Positions 18,001 through 23,863 of a DNA stretch of 44,642 bases are shown here, one piece after another (the stretch's first letter is position 1; every line of letters begins with the position of its first letter). A program made the translations under genes and the position numbers. The notes under the pieces were generated by a model that was not told the DNA's origin, ran no database searches, and worked only from the letters and a program-made list of their open reading frames with translations. The DNA lies in assembly GCA_016715645.1 (NCBI GenBank), contig JADJZR010000020.1:1-44642 (forward strand), in the 5' to 3' direction. The stretch is from Elusimicrobiota bacterium (GTDB taxonomy: Bacteria > Elusimicrobiota > Elusimicrobia > FEN-1173).

Positions 18001-18790
18001 GCCCATGGACAATAAGCAGGTTGTGCGGGTTCTGCTTGAGGCGGTCAATTCACCGGAGCCAGGGGTTCCCCTGGATGTGTTTGAAGCGACGGGCTTGATA
18101 AAAGCTTTGCAAGCCGACGCGACCACGGACCCTGACGACCTTTTTAAGGTTGAATGGGCCTACCTGCCGCTTCTCACTCGTCATCGCGGCGCGTCGCCAA
18201 GAATCCTTGAACAACGGCTTGCGGATGACCACGATTTTTTTTGTCAACTCATTAGGCTGATTTCCCGTTCGGACAAGAACGAGACTCCACCACAAGAGCG
18301 AACTGAAAAGGAAAGGAACGTAGCGACCGCAGCTTCTGGTCTCCTCAGAAATTGGAGAACGGTTCCGGGAAGCCGCGGCGGGGCTTTTAATGGGGTCGCT
18401 TTGGCCGAATGGTTGAAGAAGGTAAAAGACACTTGCACTGAATCAGGCCATCTACAGTCCGCCCTATCAAGATTTGGCCATGTTCTCGTTTATGCGCCTT
18501 CCGATCCAGACGGCCTGTGGATACACAGGTCGGTAGCGGAACTGCTTAATGCCAAGGATGCTGATGTAATACGTAATGGATTTCAAAACGAGTTTTATTA
18601 TTCCCGTGGTGCCCATTGGGTTGATCCCACCGGTAAGAGCGAAAGAGCTCTTACCGAAAAATTTTGCGATAAAGCTCAACAGGTTGAGACCGCTGGATAT
18701 CATAGGCTTGCCAAGACTCTTAAAAATTTAGCGGAAACCTATGAGCGCGAAAGGGAAAGGGTAGCCGCTGAAGCGACAGGAGAGGATTGA
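15059..18790 (+). CDS. Very large protein with restriction-endonuclease-like N-terminus and helical body (candidate defence effector)
   Basis: A 1243-residue protein. The first ~170 residues read like a PD-(D/E)XK-type nuclease: FPLGDSIGQPGPDGILDAV, then LSLWEIGTGLNAGDKATSDY with Lys after it, VFIFVTP, TAWLQDRRDRREW and VNVIDGTRLVDWL; Asp, Glu and Lys candidates are present. Residues ~195-360 resemble the NTPase part of STAND-like proteins (VFLANREKACEKLAGLF, CLIISQADAWEAVCALKDQH, HHSVIYKGTPGG), but I see no Walker A GxxxxGK[ST], so ATP binding is doubtful. The remaining ~850 residues are mostly helical and rich in Trp and Glu, consistent with a solenoid sensor. I do not know a named system with this protein. 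Its place at the end of the operon suggests a sensor-nuclease that acts when restriction fails or meets modified DNA (inference). Confidence 0.6.
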   Translation: MLITENLLDEWVRSNAVVSQSVMPELVKRLVAASSPHPKDFRFPLGDSIGQPGPDGILDAVTGYDPFVPEGLSLWEIGTGLNAGDKATSDYKARTASESEDRRLQSVFIFVTPLSGRRGWTSDKQTAWLQDRRDRREWRTVNVIDGTRLVDWLRSFPAVELWFARQMGISAQGIQTPEQRWSELMSIGDPPPLIPEVFLANREKACEKLAGLFSGTTVQLQLDSLFPDQLADFLSAYIVSTDEITRIEVAGRCLIISQADAWEAVCALKDQHILIADFDLDQKLFQKARQAHHSVIYKGTPGGASHPNREILANPKSYQLRDALHKAGYSEERARTLAQRTNGNLNSLIKCLNNLSPMPEWAQNSDAADLAIAEILGAWLDGSKADKHIVEKLSKKAYGEWIGRMREIALRSGAPLAQHDGEWKMVMRYEGWNSLGRFFYDEHLERFREAAVNVLREKDPRFDLPKDKRYAASLYGKVLTHSDLLRAGLSETLALLGSHPRALTSCSFSKAESIAGSTVRGIFAGADWVLWASLNHQLPLIAESAPGEFMDAVEKALESDPSPFATVFSQESTGIMGSNYTTGLLWALESIAWDAEQLARVTVILGELAAKDPGGNWANRPMNSLITIFLPWLPQTCAPLQKRKSAIETLIRELPKVAWRLLLNLLPGVHETSSSSHKPTWRQTIHEGWSGTVTPLQYWDQVTFFTGLAIGMAKNDVSKLSELVGHLGEIPPESRNQVLEHLTSDTIRSLSQDERHEIWKELADLVVKHRKFSDAEWAMETNEVDRLAEVADQLEPEDPSIRHRRLFNSKDFDLIDEDRRQTAIMEIFNASGLLAVMGFAKVVESPRQVGLAFGAVAERETENGILPALLDGEDRSLTQFTGGFVWGRYRSSGWGWVDDVNTSSWSQTQKGQFLSYLPFMPETWERASKMLGKDESAYWTRTNVNPYEDKEGLEQAINSLVQYGRPKAAIGCLYRMHREKMPMDNKQVVRVLLEAVNSPEPGVPLDVFEATGLIKALQADATTDPDDLFKVEWAYLPLLTRHRGASPRILEQRLADDHDFFCQLIRLISRSDKNETPPQERTEKERNVATAASGLLRNWRTVPGSRGGAFNGVALAEWLKKVKDTCTESGHLQSALSRFGHVLVYAPSDPDGLWIHRSVAELLNAKDADVIRNGFQNEFYYSRGAHWVDPTGKSERALTEKFCDKAQQVETAGYHRLAKTLKNLAETYERERERVAAEATGED

Positions 18791-18833
18791 ATTTATTTTC
18801 TTAAGGCGTGTTTGGGTAATTGACCAGAGGTTG

Positions 18834-18842
18834 TCTAATAGA
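18834..18842. promoter_or_regulatory. Candidate operator half 1 (near-palindrome TCTAATAGA)
   Basis: TCTAATAGA is palindromic except for its centre, and the extended form TCTAATAGATATCA recurs as TCTAATAGAAATCA at 19060-19073. One copy lies directly before the RHH-like gene and the other directly after it, both preceded by TTGT. This arrangement suits binding by the small ribbon-helix-helix-like protein encoded between them. Confidence 0.4.
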
Positions 18843-18855
18843 TATCATAACACCA

Positions 18856-19026
18856 ATGAGTCCGAAGGTTCCAAGGAAGTCGGCGGAACAAAAGCGGACA
18901 AAGGTCCTTCTCTTTCGGGTGACGGCTCAAGAGTATGAAAGGTTTAGCACTGAGGCTAAAAAACGTCACATGCAGAAGGGCGAGTTGTTCCGCTACTTAA
19001 CAGCCCGGTTTTTTGAGGTGACATAA
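18856..19026 (+). CDS. Small RHH-like DNA-binding protein
   Basis: A 56-residue protein: MSPKVPRKSAEQKRTKVLLF, then RVTAQEYERFSTEAKKRHMQ and KGELFRYLTARFFEV. The short beta-strand (KVLLFRVT) followed by two helices fits a ribbon-helix-helix (CopG/MetJ-type) DNA-binding dimer, and the basic N-terminal arm is typical. I took the ATG at 18856, where the recognisable domain begins; a TTG at 18820 would add 12 residues. No strong ribosome binding site is visible. It lies 65 bp after the large effector-like gene, flanked by two TCTAATAGA near-palindromes, so it may autoregulate or control the island. Confidence 0.6.
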   Translation: MSPKVPRKSAEQKRTKVLLFRVTAQEYERFSTEAKKRHMQKGELFRYLTARFFEVT

Positions 19027-19059
19027 ACGAGGGGCATTTTTTTTGAGATTTGTTGTATA

Positions 19060-19068
19060 TCTAATAGA
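19060..19068. promoter_or_regulatory. Candidate operator half 2 (near-palindrome TCTAATAGA)
   Basis: Second copy of the near-palindrome, followed 22 bp later by GGGAGG and a short ORF. It shares TTGT-TCTAATAGA-ATCA features with the site at 18834. Confidence 0.4.
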
Positions 19069-19124
19069 AATCACAGCTTGGGAGGATTTATGGATTTTCT
19101 TGGTGCGGGAATGGCCGTTGGCCG

Positions 19125-19298
19125 GTGTGGGTTGATTCAGTGCACGAATTAGAAATCTCTGTCATTGTCCGCGATGTTCGTATTCGCTCTTTTGTTGTTG
19201 ATCTTCTGGTAGAGCCCATCGCAGGAAGTGGCAAGTTGTGGGTAGAGTCAAACACAGTCAGAATTTCAGAGAGTGAGAACGATGGACCCCCGCTTTAA
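19125..19298 (+). CDS. Possible small protein or remnant after the RHH gene
   Basis: A 57-codon frame starting GTG reads MWVDSVHELEISVIVRDVRI and continues through FVVDLLVEPIAGSGKLWVES to a TAA. The alternating hydrophobic pattern looks protein-like. A good GGGAGG and ATG occur at 19079-19092, but that frame stops after 20 codons (19152). A one-base shift between ~19093 and 19125 would join it to this frame, so a short gene may have been frameshifted. I do not recognise the family. Confidence 0.3.
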   Translation: MWVDSVHELEISVIVRDVRIRSFVVDLLVEPIAGSGKLWVESNTVRISESENDGPPL

Positions 19299-19586
19299 TT
19301 CATGTCAGAAAGGAGTCCCAACGGCGGGGGCCTGGTGCCCACGGTCCCCGTGTGCACCCAAGCCCCCAACTGCGGGACACAATAAGAGAAGAAAAATGCA
19401 AGGCATGCGCGCGGAAAAAAAGAAACGGAAAGAGGCAAAGAGGGGTTGATCTGTGCGATGGGGGAAGGACGGGCGTCTGGTGGGACCATGGATCCGGACC
19501 GGGGTGGGGCGTTCCCGTGGGCTGGTGGCGTGGCTCGGTCGAAGAAACGAGGTGCGCCGCGCCCGTGGGTGGTGCGGTGCGCCGGG
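19299..19586. other. Non-coding stretch with a long imperfect hairpin
   Basis: Around 19325-19368 GGTGCCCACGG faces CCGTGTGCACC within GGGGCC...AGCCCC, which would form a stable stem-loop in RNA. There is no T-run, so it is not a standard terminator. A purine-rich stretch follows, and then GC-rich DNA leads into the tandem repeats. Long open frames here on both strands reflect base composition, not genes. Confidence 0.45.
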
Positions 19587-20285
19587 CGAATCAACCGGAG
19601 CGGGGTTGCCTTGGAACAGAACTCTCGGGGAGGGGCTGGTGTTCAATCGCTCGAACGACGGAGCGGAGGTGCGGCGGCGCGAAGGGCCGACGCGCCGGAG
19701 CGACTTCCCCGGCGACGGAATAACCGGAGCGGAAAGCCTCCGGTTTTTTGCAGACAACGAATCAACCGGAGCGGGGTTGACTTGGGACAGGACCACCGGG
19801 GATGGGCTGGGGTTCAATCGTCCGAACGACGGAGCGGAGGTGCGGCGGCGCGAAGGGCCGACGCGCCGGAGCGACTTCTCCGGCGACGGAATAACCGAAG
19901 CGGACGGCCTCCGGGTTTTTCGCAGAAAACGAATCAACCGGAGCGGGGTTGCCTTGGAACAGAACTCCCGGGGATGGGCTGGGATTCAATCGTCCGAACG
20001 ACGAAGCGGAGGTGCGGCGGCGCGAAGGGCCGATGCGCCGGAGCGACCTTCCCCGGCGACGGAATAACCGAAGCGGACGGCCTCCGGGTTTTTCGCAGAA
20101 AACGAATCAACCGGAGCGGGGTTGCCTTGGAACATAACTCTCGGGGATGGGCTGGGATTCAATCGTCCGAACGACGAAGCGGAGGTGCGGCGGCGCGAAG
20201 GGCCGCCGCGCCGGAGCGACCTTCCCCGGCAACGGAATAATCGAAGCGAATGGCCTCTGGGTTTTCACAGAGAACGAATCAACGG
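19587..20285 (+). repeat. Tandem array: four copies of a ~172-bp GC-rich unit plus a partial fifth
   Basis: Units start with CGAATCAACCGGAGCGGGGT at 19587, 19758, 19930 and 20103, with a partial start at 20275, giving periods of 171, 172, 173 and 172 bp. Each unit carries GGAGGTGCGGCGGCGCGAAG, then GCGCCGGAGCGAC, then GGAATAACC. Each ends in a terminator-like element: CCGGAG-CGGAAAGC-CTCCGG plus six T's in unit 1, a one-mismatch form in units 2-3, and a decayed form in unit 4. Periods that are not multiples of three argue against coding, although long frames cross the array on both strands. The order of decay suggests the right-hand unit is the most diverged. Confidence 0.85.
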
Positions 20286-20702
20286 AGCGGATTGCGAAAG
20301 GCAGTGCGGACTGATGTTGCTTACGTTGTGTGCGTGTGATGCGTGGGCACGATGTGCGGCGGCTGTGGCGCGCGCATAGAGGGCACAAATTAAAAAAAAT
20401 CGGAACCCCCTCCCCGGCCCTCCCCCGTTTAGGGGGCGGGGGCAAGGCAGAAAGGTGGCTGATCTGTGGTCGGGCCGCACAAAAACATGTGGTGGCGTCC
20501 CTCCCCGGTGCGCTCACGAACTCGCGCCCGTGCCCAAGCGTGGCCAAAGTGACCAGCGTGCCATTCAAGGCACGCCGCCTTTGGCCGGGCACCCCATCGA
20601 CTAAACGGTCACGGTTCTGGCCTTGGATTGATAAAATTCCCGCCAGTAGTCGTGGGATTGGTTTGGGAAAGAAAATGGCAGGGTTCGAATCGATTTCAAG
20701 GA
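20286..20702. other. Non-coding region with GC-rich palindrome and a tRNA-like 3' remnant
   Basis: No convincing gene is seen. A C-rich/G-rich inverted repeat (CCTCCCCCGTTTAGGGGGCG at ~20421-20440) may be a REP-like element. At ~20680-20708 GGCAGGGTTCGAATCGATTT and GGACACCA resemble a T-arm and tRNA 3' end, but the T-stem does not pair and no 5' half is present, so I treat it as a decayed tRNA end joined to the inverted repeat that starts here. Confidence 0.45.
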
Positions 20703-20737
20703 GGACACCATTTGATGTGTCGAACTTTGTAAGGAAG

Positions 20738-20772
20738 GACCCACCCTCATAGCGGGGGTGGGTCTTTCTGTT
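20738..20772 (+). terminator. Rho-independent terminator copy in the left inverted repeat
   Basis: GACCCAC (20738-20744) pairs with GTGGGTC (20758-20764), followed by TTTCTGTTTTT. It is the counterpart of the terminator behind tRNA-Glu. Here it follows only the tRNA 3' remnant on the plus strand. Confidence 0.6.
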
Positions 20773-20931
20773 TTTGGGGTGGCGGCGGGGCGGGCGGGGG
20801 CGGCGGACGGCTCCACACCGTCGATAAAACGTTCCCAATAGAAGTCCACCACCACAGAATCCTTGGAATACCGCACCTGCTTGATGCCTGCCTGCACCAA
20901 CAAGCCTTTCTCAATCCCGGTTTTGCGCGCA
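20748..20931 (-). pseudogene. Fragment of serine recombinase C-terminus
   Basis: Read leftward, this fragment gives KGLLVQAGIKQVRYSKDSVV and DFYWERFIDGVEP, nearly identical to residues ~400-455 of the intact recombinase at 21657. It has no N-terminal part and no start. It exists because the inverted repeat captured the end of the recombinase gene. Confidence 0.8.
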
Positions 20932-21148
20932 ACCCCTCAAAGGACCTCCTCCCTGCCTCCCTCCCCCAGCGGGGGCGGGACAGCCGGATCCCCTATCCCG
21001 GCCTTTCCCCAGCGGGGAAAGGGGAAGGGCCAAGTCTAAACTGACAATAATGTCGCTGACTTTGGCGGGGTCACGTGATACATGGTTCCCTATAATAGGG
21101 TCTGAGTTAAGGAAAAGGAAGAAAGGCGGATGCTGTTTGTTTCGTCGA
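20932..21148. other. Non-coding spacer with nested GC palindromes
   Basis: Contains CTCCCCCAGCGGGGGCGGGA and CCTTTCCCCAGCGGGGAAAG, each an inverted repeat around an AGCG centre, as in dispersed REP-like elements. No gene is seen. It lies inside the segment bounded by the inverted repeats. Confidence 0.5.
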
Positions 21149-21367
21149 TTACTTTTTTTCAGGGAGCCCCAGAGTTTTAATGCCTTCCTCAATAAGGCGT
21201 CGGGCAACCTTTTGCAACGATCGCTCCTCTAAGTAAGCTTGTTGCTTAAGTTTTGAGTGGGATTCTCCCGATATGTAAATCAGGATAGCCTTCATCCCTC
21301 GTTCGGTACGGTTAGCGAAACCCCATTCGCTTCCGCGCTTAATTTTTCCTTTCTTTGAAGGCGACAT
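21149..21367 (-). CDS. Small RHH/CopG-like protein in the recombinase segment
   Basis: A 72-residue protein with a basic N-terminal tail (MSPSKKGKIKRGSEWGFANR), then RGMKAILIYISGESHSKLKQ and LEERSLQKVARRLIEEGIKT. The strand-helix-helix pattern suits a ribbon-helix-helix DNA-binding protein, possibly a regulator of the recombinase. It is divergent from the recombinase operon across ~95 bp. It is too short for a firm family call. Confidence 0.5.
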   Translation of the reverse strand: MSPSKKGKIKRGSEWGFANRTERGMKAILIYISGESHSKLKQQAYLEERSLQKVARRLIEEGIKTLGLPEKK

Positions 21368-21462
21368 AAAGAGAAGCTACCAGAAAACCGCTCATTGCAA
21401 TAGCTGTGCTTTAGCGTTATGCTATAGTAGTGCTTTAAATTCAGGAAAATATTGAGGATTCC
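21368..21462. promoter_or_regulatory. Divergent promoter region with GTGCTTTA direct repeats
   Basis: Between the divergent RHH-like gene and recombinase operon, GTGCTTTA occurs twice (~21406 and ~21431), around GCTATAGTA, which could be a -10 element. The direct repeats could be binding sites for the RHH-like protein. Confidence 0.4.
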
Positions 21463-21654
21463 ATGGATCTCTGGTTAGAAATCTGTAGGGTAGATCCTAA
21501 ACGAGCTGATGAGCTTTTACGCCTCTTGAACGAGCTGGAATTTGCCAGAGAAAAGCAGAGAAAAGGTAAAACAAATCTTAAGGATAAGTTTCCTGAAAAT
21601 TCAGGAAACCATAGTCTTCAAAATAGCGAAGACCAACCACCCAGGAGGGAATAA
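21463..21654 (+). CDS. Small protein upstream of the serine recombinase
   Basis: A 63-residue protein starting MDLWLEICRVDPKRADELLR, with a helical first half (LLNELEFAREKQRKG) and a polar tail. It stops 2 bp before the recombinase ATG, and the recombinase AGGAGG lies within its last codons, so the two are translationally coupled. I do not recognise it; an accessory or directionality factor is possible but not shown. Confidence 0.5.
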   Translation: MDLWLEICRVDPKRADELLRLLNELEFAREKQRKGKTNLKDKFPENSGNHSLQNSEDQPPRRE

Positions 21655-21656
21655 AA

Positions 21657-23075
21657 ATGCTGACCAAAGAACCATCTCCACCTAATCCAACTCGATGTGC
21701 CATTTATACCCGTGTTTCAACCGACCAACAAGCTGAGGTGCAATTCAATTCCTGTGAAGCCCAAGAGGACCGCATCCGTGCATTCCTCGCAAGTCAGGAA
21801 GGGTTTGTCCTTGGGCAGGTTTATACCGATGCAGGTTTTACTGGAGCGAATTTAGAACGTCCGGCGCTCCAGAGGCTACTCCAAGACATTGAAGAGGGGA
21901 AATTGGATATGGTGATCACCTATAAGATCGACCGCCTTACTCGTTCTCCCCGAGATTTTTACCACCTGATTGAGATATTCGACCGCCATCATGTTGGATT
22001 TATCTCGGTCACGGAGCGCTTCGACACTTCCACTTCGGCTGGGAGGCTCCTCCGCAACATCATGCTTACCTTTGCCCAATTCGAGCGTGAGTTGATATCG
22101 GAACGGACCAGGGACAAGATCGCGCAAAAGGCCCAACGGGGGTTATATGTGGGTGGGCGGCCGCCGTTGGGATACGTGGTAAAGGAAAAACGGCTGGTCA
22201 TCGATCCTGCCGCCGCGGCCGTTACAAAGCGCGTATTTGAGACCTACGTTGAAAGTCGGTCCCTCAGAAAGGCCTATCATGTCGTCGTTGACAGCGGTTT
22301 GAGGCCCCGGCGAGATTCCTATGGAGATTCCATGGTGTGGCACCTCTTAAGGAATCCCGTACTAACGGGAAAAATCATTCACCAGGGAAAAGCGTATCCC
22401 GGGCAACATCAGCCCGTAATTGAACAACCCCTTTTTGACCACGTGCAAACTCTTCTAGCCAGCCACCCTCGTGAGAAGCCTCGCCCTTATCTGAACATGC
22501 CCTACAGTGGTCTAATTAAATGCCAAGAGTGTGGTTCCATTATGAGCGCTTCCCACGTTGTCAAAAAAACCAAAGAGGGGGATCGCCGCTACTATTACTA
22601 TCGTTGCAATCGGGTGGTACATAAAGGCTGGAAATCCTGCTCAACCCGACAAATCAACGCGGACCGCCTGCATTCGCTGGTGGAAGAAAACCTCGCCAGG
22701 ATCTCGCTGGACTCCTTTTATATAGAAAATCTGGTTCATTCCGTTCAAAACCAGACCCGCCCGGGATGGACAACGGGCGTCGAACCTAACTCGGTGGGGG
22801 TGGGTTTTTCAATAAAAAACCTTCAAAATTCATTAAAAAATTATAACGGCATATGTGCGCGCAAAACCGGGATTGAGAAAGGCTTGTTGGTGCAGGCAGG
22901 CATCAAGCAGGTGCGGTATTCCAAGGATTCTGTGGTGGTGGACTTCTATTGGGAACGTTTTCTCGACGGTGTCGAGCCGTCCGCCGCCCCCGCCCGCCCC
23001 GCCGCCACCCCAATAACAGAAAGACCCACCCCCGCTTATGAGAGTGGGTCCTTCCTTACAAAGTTCGACACATAA
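21657..23075 (+). CDS. Large serine recombinase (site-specific integrase/transposase)
   Basis: A 472-residue protein. Residues 13-150 are the resolvase-like catalytic domain: RCAIYTRVSTDQQ with nucleophile Ser21, ITYKIDRLTRSPRDF, and FAQFERELISERTRDKI. Residues ~155-260 form the recombinase DNA-binding domain (KAQRGLYVGGRPPLGYVV, VWHLLRNPVLTGKIIHQGKA). Residues ~280-320 are a zinc ribbon (IKCQECGSIM, YYRCNR, SCSTRQ). The coiled-coil region seems shortened. The last ~50 residues are low-complexity (AAPARPAATP) and then read through the tRNA-Glu terminator hairpin (TERPTPAYESGSFLTKF). That suggests the frame was extended into flanking DNA. AGGAGG is 8 nt before the ATG. It should cut and rejoin att sites without host factors; the adjacent tRNA-Glu end is a plausible target. 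Confidence 0.9.
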   Translation: MLTKEPSPPNPTRCAIYTRVSTDQQAEVQFNSCEAQEDRIRAFLASQEGFVLGQVYTDAGFTGANLERPALQRLLQDIEEGKLDMVITYKIDRLTRSPRDFYHLIEIFDRHHVGFISVTERFDTSTSAGRLLRNIMLTFAQFERELISERTRDKIAQKAQRGLYVGGRPPLGYVVKEKRLVIDPAAAAVTKRVFETYVESRSLRKAYHVVVDSGLRPRRDSYGDSMVWHLLRNPVLTGKIIHQGKAYPGQHQPVIEQPLFDHVQTLLASHPREKPRPYLNMPYSGLIKCQECGSIMSASHVVKKTKEGDRRYYYYRCNRVVHKGWKSCSTRQINADRLHSLVEENLARISLDSFYIENLVHSVQNQTRPGWTTGVEPNSVGVGFSIKNLQNSLKNYNGICARKTGIEKGLLVQAGIKQVRYSKDSVVVDFYWERFLDGVEPSAAPARPAATPITERPTPAYESGSFLTKFDT

Positions 23076-23085
23076 AATGGTGTCC
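22855..23085 (-). repeat. Right inverted repeat of the recombinase segment (~231 bp)
   Basis: Inverted partner of 20703-20931. It covers the recombinase 3' end, the tRNA-Glu terminator and the last 8 nt of tRNA-Glu including the encoded CCA. With the left copy it bounds a 2.38-kb segment. Confidence 0.9.
23015..23050 (-). terminator. Terminator downstream of tRNA-Glu
   Basis: On the minus strand GACCCAC and GTGGGTC (23044-23050 and 23023-23029) form a stem followed by TTTCTGTTATT. It lies 28 bp after the tRNA-Glu CCA and overlaps the recombinase 3' coding region on the other strand. Confidence 0.7.
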
Positions 23086-23152
23086 CCGACGGGAATCGAA
23101 CCCGTGCTACGGCCTTGAAAGGGCCGTGACCTAACCGCTAGTCGACGGGGAC
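23078..23152 (-). tRNA. tRNA-Glu (anticodon UUC)
   Basis: Acceptor GTCCCCG pairs with CGGGGAC; the D-arm region is TCGACTAGCGGTTAGGTCA, the anticodon stem-loop CGGCC-CTTTCAA-GGCCG has anticodon TTC, and the T-arm is ACGGG-TTCGATT-CCCGT. Discriminator A and CCA are encoded. All stems pair. A terminator follows, and the 3' end forms the edge of the recombinase-segment inverted repeat. Confidence 0.95.
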
Positions 23153-23192
23153 ATGCGTGCCATGTAACACGCGGTAAAGTAACTAAGAATTT

Positions 23193-23485
23193 TGGGTCAG
23201 GAGGGATTCCCTCCTTCCCCGCGGCTTCGCCGCTCCTCCAGAGGCCGGCCACTTGCCCTTCATCCGCCATCCTAGGCGGCGGGCAAGTTAGCTTCGAATC
23301 CTTCCGACATAACTTAATGTAACTGACAATTTTGGGTCCGGAGGGATTCGCCCCTACGGCCTTGATGCTTACCCACACCCGCATCAAGACCTCCGGGCTG
23401 GGTTTTCCCTTCCGGAGCCGCCCGGCGGCTCCTTTTCCTCCCATAAGGTCGGTGGGAAAATCCGTTCGAATCCCTGCTGAAAATA
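23193..23485. repeat. Two tRNA-Lys 3'-end copies with degenerate ~140-153-bp spacers
   Basis: TGGGTCCGGAGGGATTCG, the last 18 nt of tRNA-Lys in plus-strand form, recurs exactly at 23333-23350 and with two differences at 23193-23210. The genuine tRNA end is at 23486, so spacing is 140 and 153 bp. Each is preceded by an AT-rich AA(T/G)AATTTT- or CAATTTT-like word, and the intervals hold GC-rich hairpins and a TTCGAATCC word. They are 3' fragments, not complete tRNAs. Confidence 0.75.
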
Positions 23486-23557
23486 TGGGTCCGGAGGGAT
23501 TCGAACCCTCGACCCCTCGCTTAAAAGGCGAATGCTCTACCCCTGAGCTACGGACCC
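23486..23557 (-). tRNA. tRNA-Lys (anticodon UUU)
   Basis: Acceptor GGGTCCG pairs with CGGACCC; the D-arm is GCTC-AGGGGTA-GAGC, the anticodon stem-loop TTCGC-CTTTTAA-GCGAG has anticodon TTT, and the T-arm is GAGGG-TTCGAAT-CCCTC. Discriminator A; CCA is not encoded, unlike tRNA-Glu next door. It is upstream of tRNA-Glu on the same strand with the 3'-end repeats between. Confidence 0.95.
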
Positions 23558-23863
23558 TTCATCCCTCGGCAAACAAGATCGAGGAGACAACAAAAGTGGG
23601 AAATGCTCTCCCTTCCGCTCCACATCAAACAAGAGGAAGGGGCTCCAGGCGGCCGGCTCACGAACTCGCCGGCGCGCAAACCGGGCCAAGTGCCCAAAAT
23701 ACCAAAGGGCATTTTGCCTTTACCCTGGGTCCTGAGCAACGGACCCTAATTTTTTTTTCCGCTGGAAGGATCGTATCCTAGCAATTTTCTTACAAGAGCG
23801 CATCCCCGGGACGGGCGAAGCCTGGTAATTTGGTAGAATGTCGGCCGTTCTTTGGAGGGAGAG
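23558..23863. other. Intergenic region between tRNA-Lys and recX
   Basis: No gene is seen. It must hold the leftward tRNA promoter and the rightward recX promoter. TAGAAT at 23834-23839 is a good -10 candidate for recX, with no clear -35. A T9 run at ~23751-23759 and an inverted repeat around AAAGGGCATTTTGCCTTT (~23703-23720) are the only structures noticed. GCTCACGAACTCGC also occurs at ~20511. Confidence 0.4.

Larger units (their letters stand above)
20703..20931 (+). repeat. Left inverted repeat of the recombinase segment (~229 bp)
   Basis: This is a near-identical inverted copy of 22855-23085. It begins with the tRNA-Glu-like 3' end GGACACCATTT, continues with GATGTGTCGAACTTTGTAAG, a copy of the tRNA-Glu terminator, and a truncated inverted copy of the recombinase C-terminus, ending at TTTTGCGCGCA. 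Differences are scattered single bases and one-base indels. Confidence 0.9.

Noticed and set aside
6543..18790. DISARM, BREX or type I R-M assignment
   Set aside because: No drmA/drmB/DUF1998, no pglZ/brxC, and no HsdS; single shared families (SNF2 helicase, PglX-like methylase) are not enough.
19305..20240. Long overlapping open frames on both strands across the GC-rich tandem repeats
   Set aside because: Repeat periods of 171, 172, 173 and 172 bp shift the frame between units, the translations are low-complexity Arg/Gly-rich, and both strands are open, as expected from GC-rich DNA.
19587..20285. CRISPR array
   Set aside because: Units are 172 bp and nearly identical throughout; there are no short repeats with unique spacers and no cas genes.
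20680..20710. Complete tRNA or tmRNA 3' end
   Set aside because: T-stem does not pair and no matching 5' acceptor or tmRNA tag region is found upstream; kept only as a remnant.
22833..23444. Open frame on the minus strand across the tRNA genes
   Set aside because: It runs through tRNA-Glu, the terminator and repeats; translation is low-complexity and unlike any protein.
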